NCBI GenBank assembly: GCA_003551805.1
Contig: PUNR01000106.1
Location: forward strand, 1-6,370
Direction: 5' to 3'
Length of the DNA stretch: 6,370 nt
Source: Loktanella sp.
Lineage (GTDB): Bacteria > Pseudomonadota > Alphaproteobacteria > Rhodobacterales > Rhodobacteraceae
A program made the position numbers and the translations under genes. A model generated the notes under the pieces. That model made no database searches. It saw only the letters and a program-made list of their open reading frames with translations, and was not told where the DNA came from. Shown in pieces: positions 5,763 through 6,370 of the stretch; the stretch's first letter is position 1; each line of letters starts with the position of its first letter.

Positions 5763-5896
5763 GTGAAATACTTTCCTGCGACAATATGGCGGCCCGCCAC
5801 GTCCGACGCTGTGACCTAGCGCAGCGCGCAGCACTGTCGACTTGTTTCATGATCTGCGTGATCTAGGTAAAGAGAATTGACGCAAGAGGGCCAGTT
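5763..5896. promoter_or_regulatory. Divergent intergenic region between glycosyltransferase and manC
   Basis: This 134-bp spacer must carry start signals for both directions. On the minus strand AGGAAA (5772-5777) is the glycosyltransferase ribosome binding site. On the plus strand AGAGGG (5885-5890) lies six bases before the manC ATG. TTGTTT at 5842 followed after 16 bases by TAGGTA is the best promoter-like pair towards manC, but the -10 is poor. Two direct copies of TGATCT (5850-5855 and 5859-5864) and a tandem GCGCAGC pair (5819-5832) are the only repeats noticed. Confidence 0.45.
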
Positions 5897-6370
5897 ATGA
5901 CCGTGGAGATACATCCGCTTTTGCTTTGCGGGGGCAGCGGGACCAGACTTTGGCCATTGTCGCGCAAAAGCTATCCCAAGCAATTCACCAAATTGACCGG
6001 CGACGAAAGCCTGTTCCAGGCAGCCGCCCGTCGCCTGTCAGGGCCAGGTTTTGCTGCACCTGCGGTGATTACCGGCGCTGATTACCGGTTTATTGTCACT
6101 GAACAATTGGCCGGCGTTGAAGTTGCCGCCGCAGCGACCATGATAGAACCTGAAGGGCGCAACACCGCACCCGCAATCCTTGCCGGCGCGATTGAATTGC
6201 ATGGGCGCGCACCGGGTGCACTGATGCTGGTCGCACCTTCTGATCACGTCATTCCCGATGCGGCGGCGTTTCGCACCGCCGTTCAAGCAGCCATTCCGGC
6301 GGCACAGGCGGGGCAATTGGTGACTTTTGGTATCCGGCCCGACCGGCCTGAAACCGGCTATGGCTGGCTG
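5897..6370 (+). CDS. manC: Mannose-1-phosphate guanylyltransferase (ManC/AlgA type), C-terminus cut by window edge
   Basis: The first 158 residues of a GDP-mannose pyrophosphorylase, which joins mannose-1-phosphate and GTP to give GDP-mannose. The nucleotide-binding signature LCGGSGTRLWPLSRKSYPKQF covers residues 10-30, with Lys28 in the usual PKQF. IEPEGRNTAPAI (83-94), APSDH (113-117) and PETGYGW (151-157) follow in order. Reading continues past the window edge, so it is not visible whether a C-terminal mannose-6-phosphate isomerase domain is present, as in the bifunctional ~470-residue enzymes; the start resembles those. The ATG at 5897 is supported by AGAGGG six bases upstream. GDP-mannose feeds capsule, O-antigen or exopolysaccharide synthesis and is the precursor of GDP-fucose and GDP-rhamnose. 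It is divergent from the glycosyltransferase gene, which may use the product or may be unrelated. Confidence 0.93.
   Translation, partial: MTVEIHPLLLCGGSGTRLWPLSRKSYPKQFTKLTGDESLFQAAARRLSGPGFAAPAVITGADYRFIVTEQLAGVEVAAAATMIEPEGRNTAPAILAGAIELHGRAPGALMLVAPSDHVIPDAAAFRTAVQAAIPAAQAGQLVTFGIRPDRPETGYGWL

Noticed and set aside
5160..5819. Plus-strand open frame of 219 codons opposite the glycosyltransferase
   Set aside because: Despite its length it is the antisense of a complete GT4 gene with intact motifs, and it shows no recognisable domain.
5819..5832. Tandem GCGCAGC pair in the manC/GT4 spacer
   Set aside because: Two copies of a 7-mer in GC-rich DNA are too little to call a repeat element or regulator site.
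5763..5834. Extension of the GT4 protein to a GTG start at 5834
   Set aside because: The ATG at 5762 has AGGAAA upstream and begins directly with the first GT-B strand; the extension would use up most of the divergent spacer.
6038..6316. Minus-strand open frame opposite manC
   Set aside because: The plus strand encodes a clear ManC with motifs in order; the antisense frame is Cys/Arg-rich noise.

Overview
The window is GC-rich, densely packed DNA with protein signatures typical of an alphaproteobacterium, most likely a Rhodobacterales / roseobacter-group member. This is judged from protein style, codon use and gene combination, not from a marker gene. It holds eight protein genes, two of them cut by the window edges. 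No RNA genes, insertion sequences, CRISPR arrays or convincing terminators were seen.

Left block (1-2987, minus strand). Four genes are read leftwards in tight succession: a GTP cyclohydrolase II (RibA-like, with a divergent N-terminal domain), a BchC-like medium-chain dehydrogenase, a 6-pyruvoyl-tetrahydropterin-synthase/QueD-like protein, and a class I SAM methyltransferase that runs off the left edge. RibA and the dehydrogenase overlap by ATGA. The methyltransferase starts three bases after the PTPS-like stop. The set looks like one operon for an undefined pterin- or pyrimidine-type small molecule.

Middle (2988-3916). A 164-bp divergent spacer leads to a plus-strand FkbM-family methyltransferase. 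Its last 10 bp overlap, tail to tail, the end of the next minus-strand gene.

Right block (3907-5762, minus strand). A GT4 glycosyltransferase and an inositol-monophosphatase-family phosphatase are coupled by another ATGA overlap.

Right edge (5897 onward, plus strand). After a 134-bp divergent spacer comes the N-terminal third of a mannose-1-phosphate guanylyltransferase (ManC/AlgA type), the maker of GDP-mannose for glycans.

The most interesting reading is that the two minus-strand blocks form a biosynthetic set: GTP ring opening, PTPS-like chemistry, redox, methylation, dephosphorylation and glycosylation. The plus-strand FkbM gene interrupts it. The PTPS-like protein lacks most canonical catalytic residues, so the product is unlikely to be standard biopterin, queuosine or riboflavin. 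A more conservative reading is that GT4, phosphatase, FkbM and ManC serve a surface glycan, and only the left four genes form a separate pathway.
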